This document shows positions 8,394-17,514 of a DNA stretch of 20,270 nucleotides, piece by piece. This DNA is from Desulforamulus profundi. Its GTDB lineage: Bacteria > Bacillota_B > Desulfotomaculia > Desulfotomaculales > Desulfotomaculaceae. Location of the stretch: the NCBI RefSeq assembly GCF_002607855.1, contig NZ_AWQQ01000095.1, positions 1-20,270 of the forward strand, read 5' to 3'. Made by a program: the position numbers and the translations under genes. Each line of letters opens with the position of its first letter. The first letter of the stretch is position 1. The notes below the pieces were generated by a model, which searched no databases, was not told the DNA's origin, and was given only the letters and a program-made list of their open reading frames with translations.

Positions 8394-9017
8394 ATGCACT
8401 TGTATCGAGATAAAATATTTCCAATGATGATGAAGAAAAATATTGGGAAGAAATCAATTTTAGAACTTCGGAAAAAGATATTATCTGATGCTAAAGGAGA
8501 GATATTGGAAATTGGTATTGGTGAGGGAACAAATCTTACATTATACCCCGAGCATGTAGATCAGATAACTGCAGTAGACAACTACATTAGAAAAATTGAC
8601 AGCTCGAATATCAATGTAAATTTAATATTTGCAAGTGCAGATTTTCTACCGTTTGATGATAACTCGTTTGATACTGTTGTATCAACATTTGTACTTTGTA
8701 GCGTAGAAAATTTAAGAAAGGTTCTTGCAGAGATTTACCGTGTATTGAAACCTGGTGGGCAATTTGTTTTTTTAGAACATGGAAAAGCTAAAGATAAATT
8801 GACGAGTATGATTCAAAATATGTTCAACCCGTTCTACAACATATTTGCTTATGGCTGTAATATTAATAGACAGTATAAATATGAAATGGTTCAGTGTGGT
8901 TTTCAACTGTTAAAATTTGAATGCGAGAAGGCTGATATATATCCACGAGTGTTGACTGGTTATGTATATACAGGTAAAGTAAATAAACCGGAGAAAATGG
9001 AGAAATTTGATGAATAG
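8394..9017 (+). CDS. Class I SAM-dependent methyltransferase
   Basis: This 207-residue cytoplasmic enzyme has a Rossmann methyltransferase fold. Motif I is EILEIGIGEGTNLTLYP (about 34-50) for S-adenosylmethionine. An acidic strand-2 end (AVDN), the ASADFLPFDDNSFD segment and VLKPGGQFVFLEH complete the UbiE/Methyltransf_11 pattern. The substrate is not evident; such enzymes near lipid genes methylate quinones, lipids or small molecules. The start is the ATG at 8394 with GAGGGG at 8379-8384; the open frame upstream overlaps the true end of uppP. The stop overlaps the next gene by 8 bases, so the two are probably translationally coupled. Confidence 0.87.
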   Translation: MHLYRDKIFPMMMKKNIGKKSILELRKKILSDAKGEILEIGIGEGTNLTLYPEHVDQITAVDNYIRKIDSSNINVNLIFASADFLPFDDNSFDTVVSTFVLCSVENLRKVLAEIYRVLKPGGQFVFLEHGKAKDKLTSMIQNMFNPFYNIFAYGCNINRQYKYEMVQCGFQLLKFECEKADIYPRVLTGYVYTGKVNKPEKMEKFDE

Positions 9018-9666
9018 ATTTATACTTTCAATATCTATGCATAAAAGCAAAAAATGTTTTTGTGAGAAATATGGTCACGATTGGTTTGATAATTTCAGAA
9101 AATTATCCTTCAGGTATTTTGATGATATTGTTCCAAATATCCCGAACATAGGGGAAAGTGTTTTTTCAATGAATTATAAGTTTGCACCTATTTATATTGC
9201 ATGGTATAAAGCGTTGGAACAGCTCAAACTTGAGCCAAGTGAAATAGACAAAGAAATTTGGTTGCTAAATGAAAATTTTATGAAAATATTTCCCCAATTT
9301 CTATTAAAAATGAGTGGGAAAATATATGTAGATAGCTTTCGAAGTAAAGCAGCTAGACATATTGAACGGCAGAAACAAGGGAAGTTGCATCTATATGATT
9401 GGAAAATTAGTTTTAGAAACATAAATGATAACTGTTTTGAAATAGATATCATTGAATGCGCATTTAAAAAGCTGTCCAAAGACTTTAACGTTCCACAGTT
9501 GTTACCTGGGATTTGCCGAATGGATTATTTAATGGCAAATCTTATGGGTAATGGATTTACAAGAAGTAAAACGCTTGGTGATGGGGATGACTGTTGTAAC
9601 TGCAGCTACTCAAAGATTGGTTATTGTGAATGGTCACCAGAAAAGGGGTTCGTAGAAAGAAAGTAA
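9010..9666 (+). CDS. L-2-amino-thiazoline-4-carboxylic acid hydrolase-family protein
   Basis: This 218-residue protein has the signature of the ATC hydrolase family (Pfam ATC_hydrolase). The C-terminal third shows QLLPGICRMDYLMANLMG followed by TRSKTLGDGDDCCNCSYSKI, matching the family's 'Cys...Asp...KTL..GD.CC.F' block. The eponymous Pseudomonas enzyme opens the ring of L-2-amino-thiazoline-4-carboxylate to S-carbamoyl-cysteine, but most relatives are uncharacterised and often sit in cofactor or methyltransferase neighbourhoods. The start is the ATG at 9010 with AATGGAG upstream, inside the end of the methyltransferase gene. The last gene of the regulated cluster; it has 'CCNCSYSKIGYCEW', an unusually Cys-rich tail that may bind a metal. 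Confidence 0.8.
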   Translation: MNRFILSISMHKSKKCFCEKYGHDWFDNFRKLSFRYFDDIVPNIPNIGESVFSMNYKFAPIYIAWYKALEQLKLEPSEIDKEIWLLNENFMKIFPQFLLKMSGKIYVDSFRSKAARHIERQKQGKLHLYDWKISFRNINDNCFEIDIIECAFKKLSKDFNVPQLLPGICRMDYLMANLMGNGFTRSKTLGDGDDCCNCSYSKIGYCEWSPEKGFVERK

Positions 9667-10235
9667 AGTGTATGAAAAATGTCTGATTGCAACTTCACTA
9701 AGCTCATTTATATAATTCGTTAAAAACTAGAGTATGACCTTTTATCTTAGGCATCTCTGAGAATTTCAATACAATTAATAATTGTGCCGAATAAATCTTT
9801 TAAGTTAGGTACAATTGTTTAAAGGTTTTATTGTGCACAATTTTTACTGACTGTAAAAGTTGTAGCAACACGATGGTATGCCGAACAAATTTGATGCTCT
9901 TTTGATCCTAAAAGAGTGGCGTCAGGTTTTCAAAAAATCGGATCTTAGTAATCCGTTTTCGAGAAAAACAACCCTCCGCCAAGGCACCAGTGGGTCTTCA
10001 CGACATCAGTTTTGTCTACTCAAGCATACAGAGACGGTTTGTCTGCTTGAAAGGCCATAAAGTCTTGCAAATAAAGGGTTAGGACAGTATCTTACCAATC
10101 GTGAGTGGTGAGACCCTTGAGGATATAAAAAAGATGACATAAGGAATAAGACTCAGAAATTTCAATGCTTTATGATGAATTATCGAGGGTTAATTGAAGA
10201 GTTAATAAAACCGTGGCTGCTTGTCACGGTTTTAT
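9667..10235. other. Gene-free spacer with degenerate coding-like remnants
   Basis: No gene with a ribosome binding site is supported. A 60-codon frame at 9878-10060 lacks similarity to anything I know. Fragments in other frames (for example GLHDISFVYSSIQRRFVCLK, ending about 10080, then SILPIVSGETLEDIKKMT ending about 10140) could be remnants of a decayed gene, but I cannot name it. Short hairpins are present (CTCTTTT/AAAAGAG at about 9897-9916). The stretch ends with the terminator at 10207-10233. Confidence 0.4.
10207..10233 (+). terminator. Intrinsic terminator hairpin forming the intron's 5' exon
   Basis: AAAACCGTG (10207-10215) pairs perfectly with CACGGTTTT (10225-10233), loop GCTGCTTGT. 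The group II intron begins two bases later. Class C group II introns are known to insert just behind such hairpins. Confidence 0.75.
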
Positions 10236-10959
10236 GTTCGTCCGGCATGTTTACTGAGCCGATGGGTTGAAAGAAACCCTGTCACCTAACCAGCGGGAAG
10301 ACAACCCGTAAGCAAGGGCGTCACTGGCCAACGGTGGGGTCTGAAGGAAGCTGAAGGGGGAATCTGGAACATAGCGCAAGCGAACCGAGGTTGGCTCGTC
10401 AGGTGGGTAACCTTGCATAAAGTGGGAAAGCCCGAAAGCTGGATAACCTGAGGAGTTAAGACGGATGCGTTCAGATTCAGGCAGGTAAACTTAACCGGAG
10501 AAGCCCGGCATCATCCTTAGAGAGGGTAGGCCCAAACAAGTGGAAACACAAGTGCGGGACGAAGTGATGTGGGGTGGCAGATGACTCCGTAGTAGTGACA
10601 AACTCTCGGCCAATGAAAGCTGGTAACAGACCGGAGGGCAAAACGGGAGGACACTGCACCTAGTTGCAGTGGGGTACAGCAAGCCAAAAGCGGCTGTACT
10701 TGCGAAGGGAGAAAGATAAATCAAAGAATGCAACCAAAGTAGACAAAGGATGGGAAGAGAAGACAACTTTGGCTGGAAAGCCAAAGGGAACGGCTGAACC
10801 GGGGGTGACGAACCTGCTGGGCAGTACGTCCGCTCAGCCGGAGTAGAGTGACTGGAGAGGTAAGATTGCCAGAGAGCTAGAGACGCCTGAAAAGCACATG
10901 AAGGAACCGGCGCGAAATCCTGGACTACAGAGGAAGCATAGCGAAATGGGGTGAAGTGA

Positions 10960-12224
10960 TTGAAGAAATGGTATAGCCTAATAGACAAAGTATACCGGAT
11001 GGACAACCTGGAAAAAGCATACAAAGCCGTTAAAGCCAACAATGGCGCCCCCGGAGTAGACGGGGAGACCGTGGAAGCCTTCGGCCAAAACCTGCAAGAA
11101 AGGTTAAGCCAACTTCAACACGAACTCAAAACCGGCATTTACGAACCCCAACCGGTGCTGCGGGTAGAAATACCCAAAGCGGACGGCAGTAAACGCCCGC
11201 TGGGTATACCCACAGTAAGGGACCGGATAGTCCAACAAGCCCTCCTAAACATCCTACAACCAATCTTTGAACCCGACTTTCACCCGTCAAGCTATGGATA
11301 CAGACCTGGGCGCTCCTGTCACCAGGCAGTAGCCAAGGCAGAGATGTTCATAAACAAATATGGACTGAATCATGTTGTAGACATGGACCTATCCAAATGC
11401 TTTGACCGGCTGGACCATGAACTAATCCTGGAAGGAGTCAACCGTAAAATCAGTGACGGAAGCATCCTGAAACTGATAAAGAAATTTCTGACTGTTGGAG
11501 TAATGAAAGACGGAGCATGGGAAGAAACAGACTTGGGGAGCCCGCAAGGCGGAGTTATCTCTCCCCTATTGACAAATATCTACCTGGACAGATTCGACCA
11601 GGAGATGAAGAAACGTGGCATAAGAATCGTCCGCTACGCGGACGATATACTGCTCTTTGCCCGGACCTACCAAGAAGCAAAGAAATATCAGCAGATAGCT
11701 ACAGAGTTCCTGGAAAAGGAATTAAAACTAGTAGTCAACAGGGAAAAGACCCACCTAACTGACAACAAAAAGGGTGTAACCTACCTTGGCTTCGTAATCT
11801 ACTCCAAGCACGTGACAATTAGCCCCAAGAAACTGAAAAGTTTCAAGGAAAAGATACGGGAGATGACTCCCAGAAATCACGGAATGAACGTAGAGGAAAT
11901 GGTCAAACTCCTAAATCCCGTATTGCGGGGATGGGCAAACTACTTCCGGATAGCCAACTGTAAGGGAATATTCAAAGACTGATGGGATGGATAAGGCGCC
12001 GGCTGCGAATGAAGAAAATGAAGGAATGGAAAACCTGGAAGGGACTGCACAAGATGCTAAGAAGACGCGGTTACAAGGGTAAATTTGAGAAAATTTCCAT
12101 GACCACATGGAAAAACTCAGCCAGTCCTTTAATAAGCATGGCGTTGCCCAATAGCTGGTTTGATGAACTAGGGTTAATAAACCTGGAAAAATACAATGTC
12201 GGCATTTTGCATCACTATAGGTAA
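10960..12224 (+). pseudogene. ltrA: Group II intron reverse transcriptase/maturase, frameshifted
   Basis: The first frame (10960-11982, 340 residues) has the group II reverse transcriptase with GVDG, KRPLGIPTVRDRIVQQAL, SYGYRPGRS, the FDRLDH block, GSPQGGVISPLL and catalytic YADD (about 225-228), then the LGF and thumb/maturase start (GWANYFRIANCKGIFK). It stops at 11982, but the next frame, RLMGWIRRRLRMKKMKEWKT then ISMTTWKNSASPL, completes the maturase and ends at 12224. Adding one A to AAA at 11974-11976 restores one 420-residue protein. There is no endonuclease domain, as in class C introns. Start TTG 10960 follows GGGGTGAAG. The enzyme splices and copies the intron RNA. The split is either a sequence error or a mutation. 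Confidence 0.9.
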
Positions 12225-12242
12225 TAGTGACTGAGATTTATC

Positions 12243-12280
12243 AGGAGCCGTATACGAGGCCCGTACGTACGGTTCTGTGA
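12243..12280 (+). ncRNA. Intron domain V (catalytic hairpin)
   Basis: The stem GAGCCGTA (12245-12252) pairs with TACGGTTC (12268-12275, one G-U) and holds the AGC catalytic triad. The bulged inner helix and GAGGCC loop region follow the domain V plan. Domain VI, with a 10-bp stem, follows at 12289-12315. Confidence 0.8.
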
Positions 12281-12365
12281 GAAGGATAAAAGCCGAAGCA
12301 AATTACTTCGGCTTTACCTTACTCGGTTATTTGTAAGGGTTTATTTGTGAGGTTTAGTTTTCATA

Positions 12366-12394
12366 TTGCGAATAGAACGTGTGTTTGGTATGAT
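12366..12394 (+). promoter_or_regulatory. Sigma-70-type promoter for the KilA-N gene
   Basis: The -35 TTGCGA (12366-12371), a 17-base spacer and the -10 TATGAT (12389-12394) lie 24 bases before the ATG at 12419. Spacing and hexamers are near consensus. Confidence 0.65.
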
Positions 12395-12418
12395 ATATTT
12401 ATGGAAGGAGATGGTAGT

Positions 12419-13258
12419 ATGGAAAGAAAGATAAACGTTCAAGGAAATGAAATCAACATATTAAATTCCAATAGTGTGGAAGATTATATTTGCATTACTG
12501 ATATGGCTCGCTATAAAAATCCAGAACGGACAGGGTTTGTTATTCAAAACTGGATGCGTAACCGTAATACTATCGAATTCCTGGGTATTTGGGAACAACT
12601 CAATAACCCAAATTTTAAACACCTCGAATTCGATGCCTTTAGAATGGCTGCCGGACTCAACAGTTTCATATTAACCCCAAAACAGTGGATTGAACAAACC
12701 AATGCTATCGGCATAATTTCAAAGCAAGGTCGTTATGGAGGAACTTACGCACATCAGGATATTGCTTTCGAATTTGCATCATGGATTTCGGTTGAATTTA
12801 AGTTGTACCTGATAAAAGAATTCCAGCGTCTAAAAGCTGAAGAACAAAGACAATTGGGTTGGGACATCAAACGAAATCTTGCCAAAATAAATTATCGTAT
12901 ACATACCGATGCAATCAAAGAGAATTTAATTCCACCTGAATTAACTCCTCGTCAGATTACCAATGTATATGCCAGTGAAGCAGATGTATTAAATGTCGCC
13001 CTTTTTGGCATGACCGCAAAACAATGGCGTGACAGCAATTCTGATTTAAAAGGAAATATCCGGGATTACGCAAATGTTTCACAGTTGGTTTGCCTCTCAA
13101 ATTTGGAGAATTTAAATGCCGTTTTTATCAGTGAAGGAATGCCCCAGGCCGAAAGGTTGGTAAAGTTAAATTCCATTGCTATAAATCAAATGAAAATCCT
13201 TATTGAAGATCACAGAATATTGGCTTTGGAGGAAAAAACGGGTCAGAAAGAGGAATAA
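12419..13258 (+). CDS. KilA-N domain DNA-binding protein
   Basis: This 279-residue soluble protein carries a KilA-N-type domain near the N-terminus (about 5-115): YICITDMARYKNPERTGFVI, NWMRNRNTIEFLGIWEQLNN, then the F.AFRMAAG and GRYGGTYAHQDIAFEFASWI block (about 120-135), the last being the family's hallmark G-[RK]-YGGTYAH..IA. The remainder (FQRLKAEEQRQLGWDIKRNL...) is alpha-helical, as in the C-terminal part of phage antirepressor-like or standalone KilA-N proteins. Start ATG 12419 follows AAGGAG at 12405-12410; an ATG further upstream would extend the product by 24 residues but lies at the promoter. In phages and accessory islands these proteins bind DNA. Role here unknown; with DUF4238 and the 478-residue gene it may be part of an accessory or defence cluster. 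Confidence 0.88.
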   Translation: MERKINVQGNEINILNSNSVEDYICITDMARYKNPERTGFVIQNWMRNRNTIEFLGIWEQLNNPNFKHLEFDAFRMAAGLNSFILTPKQWIEQTNAIGIISKQGRYGGTYAHQDIAFEFASWISVEFKLYLIKEFQRLKAEEQRQLGWDIKRNLAKINYRIHTDAIKENLIPPELTPRQITNVYASEADVLNVALFGMTAKQWRDSNSDLKGNIRDYANVSQLVCLSNLENLNAVFISEGMPQAERLVKLNSIAINQMKILIEDHRILALEEKTGQKEE

Positions 13259-13395
13259 TTAACTTGCTTTGAGAAGTATGTCAACTATCCGGAAAAACCA
13301 GACACCTACAACATAGTTCAAACCTGTCCCCTGGTCCTTGAACAGCGGAATAGCTGAGTTTGTGTAAAAATAGGTTTGGTGGTGTTATTTTGTAA

Positions 13396-14406
13396 AATCA
13401 GACTACTCATAACAATCATTATATACCACAATTTTATCTTAAAAACTGGAGCAAAGACGGTAATAGTATCTTTGTTTACAGTTTACTTGTACCTGATTCC
13501 AGAATCCCTTATTGGAATCATAGAAAAATAAAATCTACCGCTGTTTGGAATGATTTTTATACGCGAAATGAGGGAGAAAAGGAAATCGACGATTTTGAAA
13601 AATGGTTTGACCGAGAATTTGAAGCACCTGTAAAAATGGTTCTTGATAATCTATTAAAAGGTCATAGCTTGGATGAAGCTGAATCAAAAAAGCTCGCCCG
13701 CTTTATTGGCGCTCAATATATGAGGACACCCGCACGTCTTAATAATTTAATGGCACGGTGGCGCACAGAAATGCCTGTATTATTTGAAGATGTCTTGCAA
13801 AAAGCATCAAAAAAACTAGAAGTAAATCCTCAGATTATTAACAGTCAACCACAAGTATCTGAAGAAGCTAAATTTTTACCAATCAAAGTAACGGTTGTTA
13901 AAGATATGAACAAGGTAAAAGTTGATTCGTTAATAGGTAAAGGAATGTATCTATTTGCATTAAAGCATCTACTTACGAAAATGGTAAGTGTTCTGGAAAA
14001 ACATAAATGGTACGTTATTCATGCCGCAAATGGAGTATCATTTCCAACCTCCGATGACCCAGTAATATGCTTGAATTTCAATAGTGAGCATAATTATGAC
14101 TTCAAGGGTGGATGGGGCAAGAAAAACGGCAATATTATTATGCCAATTTCGCCCACTCGCTTACTGATAACTCAAATTGGCAGTAATATGCCTTTAGCAC
14201 GATTAGACCATTCAGAGCATTGGAGTAAGTTTTTTCGTAAAATTATTATTGAACATGTGCATCGTTATGTATATGCAATAGAACCGCAAAAGGGAATGCT
14301 TGCTATCAATCCCAGGAGGATTGATGCAGCTCTGTTTGAAAAAGAGAAGAGCATAATGGCTGGTTGGCATGAAGAACAAATGGAAGCGGAGGCTCAACTA
14401 ATATAG
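13396..14406 (+). pseudogene. DUF4238-like protein lacking a usable start codon
   Basis: The open frame from 13396 to 14406 (about 336 residues) begins NQTTHNNHYIPQFYLKNWSK and continues to VWNDFYT, WFDREFEAPV, ARFIGAQYMRTPAR and later PTSDDPVICLN and MPISPTRLLI. The NHYIPQFYLKNW start and FIGAQYMRTPxR core match the DUF4238 family, found across bacteria in accessory regions, function largely unknown. There is no ATG, GTG or TTG in frame until 13636, which would delete the diagnostic N-terminus, and a TAA precedes the frame at 13393-13395. Adding one A to A4 at 13394-13397 joins it to GTG codons at 13379 or 13382. So it is a frameshifted or 5'-damaged gene. Spacing to the KilA-N gene is 137 bases. 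Confidence 0.72.
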
Positions 14407-14498
14407 ATTGCTAAACTGAGAAATAGAGTGATAATTGAAAATTTTAAGTGGCAAATTCAGCACCCAAAAGATACAGTAATGAGTAAAGGAGAATCAGG

Positions 14499-15935
14499 AT
14501 GCTTAAACAGGAAGGTACAGTTCAAAGATCTGATTTGAATCTGCGAATTGAATATATTGGGCTTGAAACAGAGATTTATCAAACAGACACATACAAGTTT
14601 GCAATTTATTGTGCCAATTATAAAGGTGATTTTGAAGAATTGTCAAAGCATTTTAACTATTCGATAAGACAAGTTGGAACAAATGTAGTTTTAACCAATC
14701 GCCGGCCAACGGATTTTCTATATAGAATAGATAGCATTCCTTTATCGGACGTAGTAAACGGCTTTAGAGCAACCTGCGTGACTGAAGGCGATTTGGACAA
14801 CTTTATCCGAAGCAAATTCTATGACATAGATATTTCAAGGATTACGATTCCTAAAAAAGGAATTGATTTTGAAATCCTGATTGAGGTCTCCAAGGAGACC
14901 GAAGAGTCCCAAATGGAAAAAATGAGGGGATTTCTCTTGGACGTAGACTTGGGCACTGACAAAATAATAGTTAAATATAAAAACGATAATAACAATAAAC
15001 AACTGGAAGAGGATTTTCCAAAGATAAATGCAGAGAGCCAGGGAATTAAACAATATGAAAACAGCTTTAAAGTCATGCATTTGAGCCTGCATAAGGAACT
15101 TCCGTTTACGATTGCAGAAGCTGACTTTTGGTTTGAGCGTGCAGAAGATATATATACAGGAAAAGCAACAAGAAATGACTTGCCTTTTTATCGAGGAGAC
15201 TCTTTAAAGTGCTTTCTCGACTTTTCTGTATTTGATAATATCGATCTACGTAATGTCTTATTGCTGTACGATACTGTTTATATAGCTCTTCCCATCGAAG
15301 AACGCTTGGCTAGGTTTTTGGAACAGCAAAGCATTACTCCCGCAGAATTGATTGACCTTGTAGATATGGGTAAAGTCGTTTTACTTTTGCCTAACCTGGA
15401 AACCAGATATGACAAAAAACTTCTTTTGGAAGTATATAAACGAAATCCTGCTGCTATTGTGGGCAGGCGCGGTATCAATACATTATTGGCATCTTACCTG
15501 GCAGAAACAAAATATCAATATGAAAGGCGTTTGCCGGGTATATACAAAATCGCATCGGATATTTACATGAAAGGTGTAGAACAGAGAGAGTCTGGCGTAC
15601 AAAATATAGCACGTTTAATAGCTTGGCCGATTACGGCAGCTGCAGATAGTTTTCGATATCTAAATCAAAGCAGCCCGATGGCGGTGAGCAACTTTGGCAT
15701 TAACAATGTGATTTATGATAACATAATTAAAAATGATGATCAGGATAAAATATCGTTCGAATTTACTGTAAATTCATTAAGCACACACATTGCTGCAGCA
15801 CTCAAAGCCACATATTTTCCATTTCAGCAGCACGGTGAAGATGGATCGAAATATTCTGACGCAGGAGTCTCAAATATCCTGGGAGACTTTTTAAAACTTT
15901 ATTGGTATGACGCGGATAATATACAGAATCACTAG
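14499..15935 (+). CDS. Unrecognised 478-residue protein, accessory-region gene
   Basis: I do not recognise this protein. The start is supported by AAAGGAGA at 14483-14490. The N-terminal half (about 1-165) is beta-rich, with no signal peptide. A charged, Asn-rich linker with KYKNDNNNKQLEED (about 165-190) follows, then a helical half with a hydrophobic-polar pattern: VLLLYDTVYIALPIEERLAR (about 250-270), LIDLVDMGKVVLLLPN, and YYK.NPAAIVGRRGINTLLASYL. Near the C-terminus are ATYFPF and NILGDFLKLYW. No catalytic motif is evident and no membrane span is clear. It lies 92 bases after the DUF4238-like gene and ends at a TAG that is exactly in the IS target. The context (KilA-N, DUF4238, mobile elements) suggests an accessory function, possibly defence; this is conjecture. 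Confidence 0.85.
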   Translation: MLKQEGTVQRSDLNLRIEYIGLETEIYQTDTYKFAIYCANYKGDFEELSKHFNYSIRQVGTNVVLTNRRPTDFLYRIDSIPLSDVVNGFRATCVTEGDLDNFIRSKFYDIDISRITIPKKGIDFEILIEVSKETEESQMEKMRGFLLDVDLGTDKIIVKYKNDNNNKQLEEDFPKINAESQGIKQYENSFKVMHLSLHKELPFTIAEADFWFERAEDIYTGKATRNDLPFYRGDSLKCFLDFSVFDNIDLRNVLLLYDTVYIALPIEERLARFLEQQSITPAELIDLVDMGKVVLLLPNLETRYDKKLLLEVYKRNPAAIVGRRGINTLLASYLAETKYQYERRLPGIYKIASDIYMKGVEQRESGVQNIARLIAWPITAAADSFRYLNQSSPMAVSNFGINNVIYDNIIKNDDQDKISFEFTVNSLSTHIAAALKATYFPFQQHGEDGSKYSDAGVSNILGDFLKLYWYDADNIQNH

Positions 15936-16045
15936 CGTTGCATAAAACTTTCGCATAAATTAAAAGGTAATAATTGGAAGATATAATTGTATAATTTTGT
16001 AATTATTTGGGTGTATACACCAATTAACCCATTTTACTTTATGCT

Positions 16046-16076
16046 AAAGGAACAACCACTTAAGAGGTAGTCCTTT
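16046..16076 (-). terminator. Probable transposase terminator hairpin
   Basis: On the minus strand AAAGGACTACC pairs with GGTTGTTCCTTT across a short loop (imperfect), downstream of the transposase. A clean T-run is lacking, so moderate only. Confidence 0.4.
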
Positions 16077-16105
16077 AATCCACATTTTTACAAATGATGT
16101 AATTC

Positions 16106-17346
16106 CTAGGCTATTATCGGGTCGTAAGTTAAATCATCCAGGTGGTCTGCTTCACCTTGTAGTACCTGTTCTACTGTAAAGTTGTAGATTTTTTATGGTC
16201 TATCCACCGTCGTCCTCTTGAACTGCGACCTGACTTGAGGTGGAGTTTTCGTACAAACTCGCTGAATTCTACGTAAAGACATGTGTGAAGCAACATTTTA
16301 ATTTTTAGTAATGGGCCTTCATAACCTGTTTTTATTTTAAGCAACATCATCAAGCAGTAGGTAATCAGTGCTATCAATAATTGGTTTTCCACAGCCTGTT
16401 GGCTTAAACCATAAAAATGTTTTACACAGAAATGTTGTTTGATCCACTTAAAGAATAATTCTATCTGCCAGCGGTAGCGATATATGTCGCTTAGTTCTTC
16501 GGCACTTAACTCAAAGTCGTTGGTAATGATAATTACAGGCTTACCTTCGGTATCCTCTGTTTCTATTAGTCGCAAGGGATGTTGCATTTTGGTTGTGCCG
16601 TCTTTGCCTAGGATTACCTTGTGGTCTTTTTTGATTAGGCTATCCGGGTTTGTTGGAAATTCCTCTAATGTTTCAACTATTGCGTTACTTTTTAAACGGC
16701 TAACAAATCTGGTGCCGTTATTACAATAACTGTCGAATTTTTTGTAATCCAGGTAGCCACGGTCAAAGACGTTAAGGGCATCTTTTGCTACAACCAAGGC
16801 ATCCATTTGTGTTTTGTCAGCAGGTTTGGCCGGTTTAATTATGGCTTTGTCAGGTAGAACCCCTTGTTCAAACAGCTGGATACGGAGGTGTAGTTTAACT
16901 CCACTTTTAGTTTTTCTGAACTCTGCCCAGCGGTATCGGGATAGACAAAGGCTTATAGTTGAGGAGTCTATCAGATAAATACGACCTAGTTCCTGCCTTA
17001 TTGATTTAAAACCGATTTCAATACCAAACTGATAGACTATATCAGAAAACAGAGACTGAACTAATTCAGGCGATAAATCTCTTAACTTACGGGACAACTG
17101 TGACGCACTGATTGAATTTATACCTACTGCCGCACTGAAATTATCATCGTTCAAACTGTTACTGATATGGCGCAGACCTTCAAGTTGCTCTAACTGAGCA
17201 TACGCAACCAATTGGATTAGTTTAACAACGGTTAGCTTTTTCGCGTAAGCATCTACTTCCGATTCTTTGACATTGCTTAAAAATTTTTCGTTATAAATTG
17301 CTTGAAACAGTTGATTATATGTGGATTTATTGGTATCCTTGTCCAT
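16106..17346 (-). pseudogene. IS4-family transposase, frameshift near the C-terminus
   Basis: This is a DDE transposase. ATG at 17346 follows AAGGAG. DDE acids are recognisable as LIDSSTISL (first Asp about 127), VFDRGYLDY (second Asp about 198) and the YREK-type RYRWQIELFFKWIKQH (Glu about 300). The uninterrupted frame stops at 16171 (391 residues) after WIDHKKSTTLQ, but another frame reads YNFTVEQVLQGEADHLDDLT then YDPIIA and a stop at 16108-16106. One extra A in the A6 run (16189-16194 on the plus strand, T6) would join them into about 413 residues. The enzyme cuts and joins the IS ends. Missing base probably sequencing or recent mutation. Confidence 0.9.
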
Positions 17347-17514
17347 GCGATGTCTCCTTATTTTTGAGATTATGGACAGGACTACCTGTTATACCTCAAT
17401 TATAAGGAGATTTTAATCATTTTTACAGGATATTGCTGGAAAAACAATGATTTATTGGTTTTTTTCTAGAATTTTAGATATTGACATTTTGGAAATTTAT
17501 TTATGCAACGCTAG

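Larger units (their letters stand above)
10236..12322 (+). mobile_element. Group II intron (class C-like), about 2.1 kb
   Basis: The 5' end GTTCGTCCGGCATG, then GGGTTGAAAGAAACCC, GCAAGGGCGTCACTGGC and GGTCTGAAGGAAGC, parallels the domain I start of class C introns such as that of Oceanobacillus iheyensis (from memory). Domain V is at about 12243-12280, with GAGCCGTA/TACGGTTC and the internal ACGAGGCCCGTACG. Domain VI is the stem AAAGCCGAAG/CTTCGGCTTT (12289-12315). An intron-encoded reverse transcriptase occupies domain IV. The 3' boundary (about 12322, ...TTAC) is approximate by several bases. The insertion point behind an intrinsic terminator fits class C targeting. Confidence 0.88.
15932..17514 (-). 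mobile_element. IS4-family insertion sequence with CTAG target repeats
   Basis: Inverted repeats CGTTGCATAAA (15936-15946) and TTTATGCAACG (17500-17510) bound a 1575-bp element. CTAG is on both sides (15932-15935 and 17511-17514), a 4-base target duplication, so the uninterrupted site would be TCACTAGTGA, a 10-base palindrome. Because the outer bases are palindromic, CTAG could formally belong to the repeats. The only gene is the transposase on the minus strand. The left 3' flank carries a minus-strand hairpin with AAAGGA/TCCTTT (16046-16076), a probable transposase terminator. The left CTAG contains the TAG stop of the 478-residue gene, so that gene is probably complete. Confidence 0.85.

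Noticed and set aside
9878..10060. 60-codon frame before the intron
   Set aside because: No ribosome site and no recognisable similarity; other frames here look no less coding-like.
10491..11042. 183-codon minus-strand frame across the intron
   Set aside because: Antisense to structured intron RNA; composition follows from the intron sequence.
11517..11762. 81-codon frame within the reverse transcriptase
   Set aside because: Shadow of the YADD-bearing frame.
14835..15092. Minus-strand hydrophobic frames inside the 478-residue gene
   Set aside because: Shadows of an uninterrupted long frame with a good ribosome site.
14499..15935. Truncation of the 478-residue gene by the IS
   Set aside because: With CTAG as target repeat, the restored site still has TAG in frame, so the gene ends there without the IS; only an alternative IS boundary would imply truncation.
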